34,511 nucleotides of DNA, from contig DASYDW010000018.1 of NCBI GenBank assembly GCA_036499395.1, forward strand, positions 1 to 34,511, written 5' to 3'. The stretch comes from Pirellulales bacterium (GTDB taxonomy: Bacteria; Planctomycetota; Planctomycetia; Pirellulales; JACPPG01). How positions within the stretch are numbered: position 1 is the first letter of the stretch; the number at the start of each line of letters is the position of its first letter. Shown here in pieces: positions 34,036-34,511 of the stretch. The notes under the pieces are model-generated. The model did not search any database and was not told the DNA's origin. It saw nothing but the letters and a program-made list of their open reading frames with translations. The translations under genes and the position numbers were made by a program.

Positions 34036-34511
34036 ATGCGTGAATACTTGTCCTCTTCGCAGACGTTCTTCGGACGGCTCATGACGGCGGTCCTTGCGCT
34101 AGGGTTTTTCGCCGGGCCCGTGCTCGGGCTCGATAAAGTCGTCTCGCGGAAAGACGATCGCGAGCGGACGATCCTGGGACAGGTATTGGTGAAAGCCGAG
34201 GATGGCGGGCTGCTGTTAATGTCCCCCGACGGCACGCTCGACACCGTGCCCCCGGAAGAGCTTGTCTCGCATGTCGAGGATGGGAATGAGTTCAAGCCGT
34301 ATTCATCCGCCGAGTTGGCTGCGCGGCTGCTGAAGGAATTACCGACCGGCTTCGATGTTCACACGACCAAACATTATTTAATCGCCTACAACACCTCGAA
34401 GTCTTACGCGCAGTGGTGCGGCTCGCTGTTCGAACATCTGTACGGCGCGTTTACGAATTACTGGACTCGGCAAGGCTTCGAGCTGCGCACGCCGGAGTTT
34501 CCGCTCGTGGC
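34036..34511 (+). CDS. DUF1570-type secreted protein, 5' part only
   Basis: The reading frame opens at the ATG at 34036 and runs off the window end without a stop. The visible 158 residues begin with a hydrophobic signal (about 12-31, FGRLMTAVLALGFFAGPVLG), then a small beta domain (TILGQVLVKAEDGGLLLMSPDGTLDTVPPEELV). The segment from about residue 112, FDVHTTKHYLIAYNTSKSYAQWCGSLFEHLYGAFTNYWTRQGFELRTPEFPLV, matches the start of the DUF1570 region as I know it from planctomycetes. That family carries a metallopeptidase-like H-x-x-x-H motif further on, which cannot be seen here. No strong ribosome-binding site is evident. Confidence 0.82.
   Translation, partial: MREYLSSSQTFFGRLMTAVLALGFFAGPVLGLDKVVSRKDDRERTILGQVLVKAEDGGLLLMSPDGTLDTVPPEELVSHVEDGNEFKPYSSAELAARLLKELPTGFDVHTTKHYLIAYNTSKSYAQWCGSLFEHLYGAFTNYWTRQGFELRTPEFPLV

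Noticed and set aside
1..34511. CRISPR array, transposon, integrase or phage module
   Set aside because: No regular direct repeats, no inverted-repeat-bounded elements and no matching protein motifs were seen.

Overview
The window looks like a chromosomal segment of a planctomycete, probably a Pirellulales-like member of Planctomycetota. It carries several families typical of that phylum: a DUF1549/DUF1553 plus DUF1501 secreted pair, a DUF1559 pilin-like protein followed by a small lipoprotein, a Gly/Cys-rich mini-lipoprotein ending in a YYTTRGPRDF-type tail, and the start of a DUF1570-type protein. The DNA is mostly GC-rich. I saw no rRNA, tRNA, CRISPR array, transposase, integrase or phage genes. 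This reads as resident chromosome with a few lineage-specific genes rather than an island.

Layout. 372-3523 (minus): DUF1549/DUF1553 then DUF1501. 3524-4070: AT-richer intergenic DNA with several inverted repeats. 4071-6065 (minus): MsbA-like ABC exporter. 6241-7107 (minus): metallophosphoesterase. 7209-9625 (minus): parallel beta-helix lipoprotein and overlapping diheme cytochrome c. 10291-10659 (plus): mini-lipoprotein with a strong terminator. 10956-14990 (minus): type II fatty-acid synthesis cluster, in transcription order dehydratase, FabG, ACP, second dehydratase, FabF, with a good promoter upstream. 15495-16435 (plus): two Hsp20 chaperones. 16542-22744 (plus): PTS enzyme I, a prolyl-oligopeptidase fused to a VOC domain, and GlnRS. 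22813-24611 (minus): AT-richer secreted protein of unknown function overlapping a THUMP-like methyltransferase. 24776-26817 (plus): Gfo/Idh/MocA oxidoreductase and an anchored orphan protein. 26873-28344 (minus): DUF1559 protein coupled to a small lipoprotein. 28622-29554 (minus): diadenylate-cyclase-domain protein. 29802-31307 (minus): large membrane-anchored orphan. 31794-32862 (plus): NsrR-like Rrf2 regulator and a single-heme DUF3365-type protein. 32917-33609 (minus): HEAT-repeat lipoprotein. 34036-end (plus): DUF1570-type protein, cut by the window edge.

How the genes fit together. The five fatty-acid genes should form one elongation module (ketosynthase, ketoreductase, two dehydratases, carrier) but lack FabD, FabH and FabI here. 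The Rrf2 gene, its candidate operator and the heme protein may form a small NO/redox-responsive unit. The beta-helix/cytochrome pair is translationally coupled and likely works in the cell envelope. Enzyme I, the peptidase fusion and GlnRS are co-directional, but I infer no shared pathway. I found no convincing wholly new multi-gene system. The most interesting leads are the peptidase-VOC fusion, the regulator/heme pair with its dyad, the DacZ-like cyclase with an altered RHR motif, candidate leaderless starts at ptsI and glnS, and the structured intergenic region at 3.6-4.0 kb.
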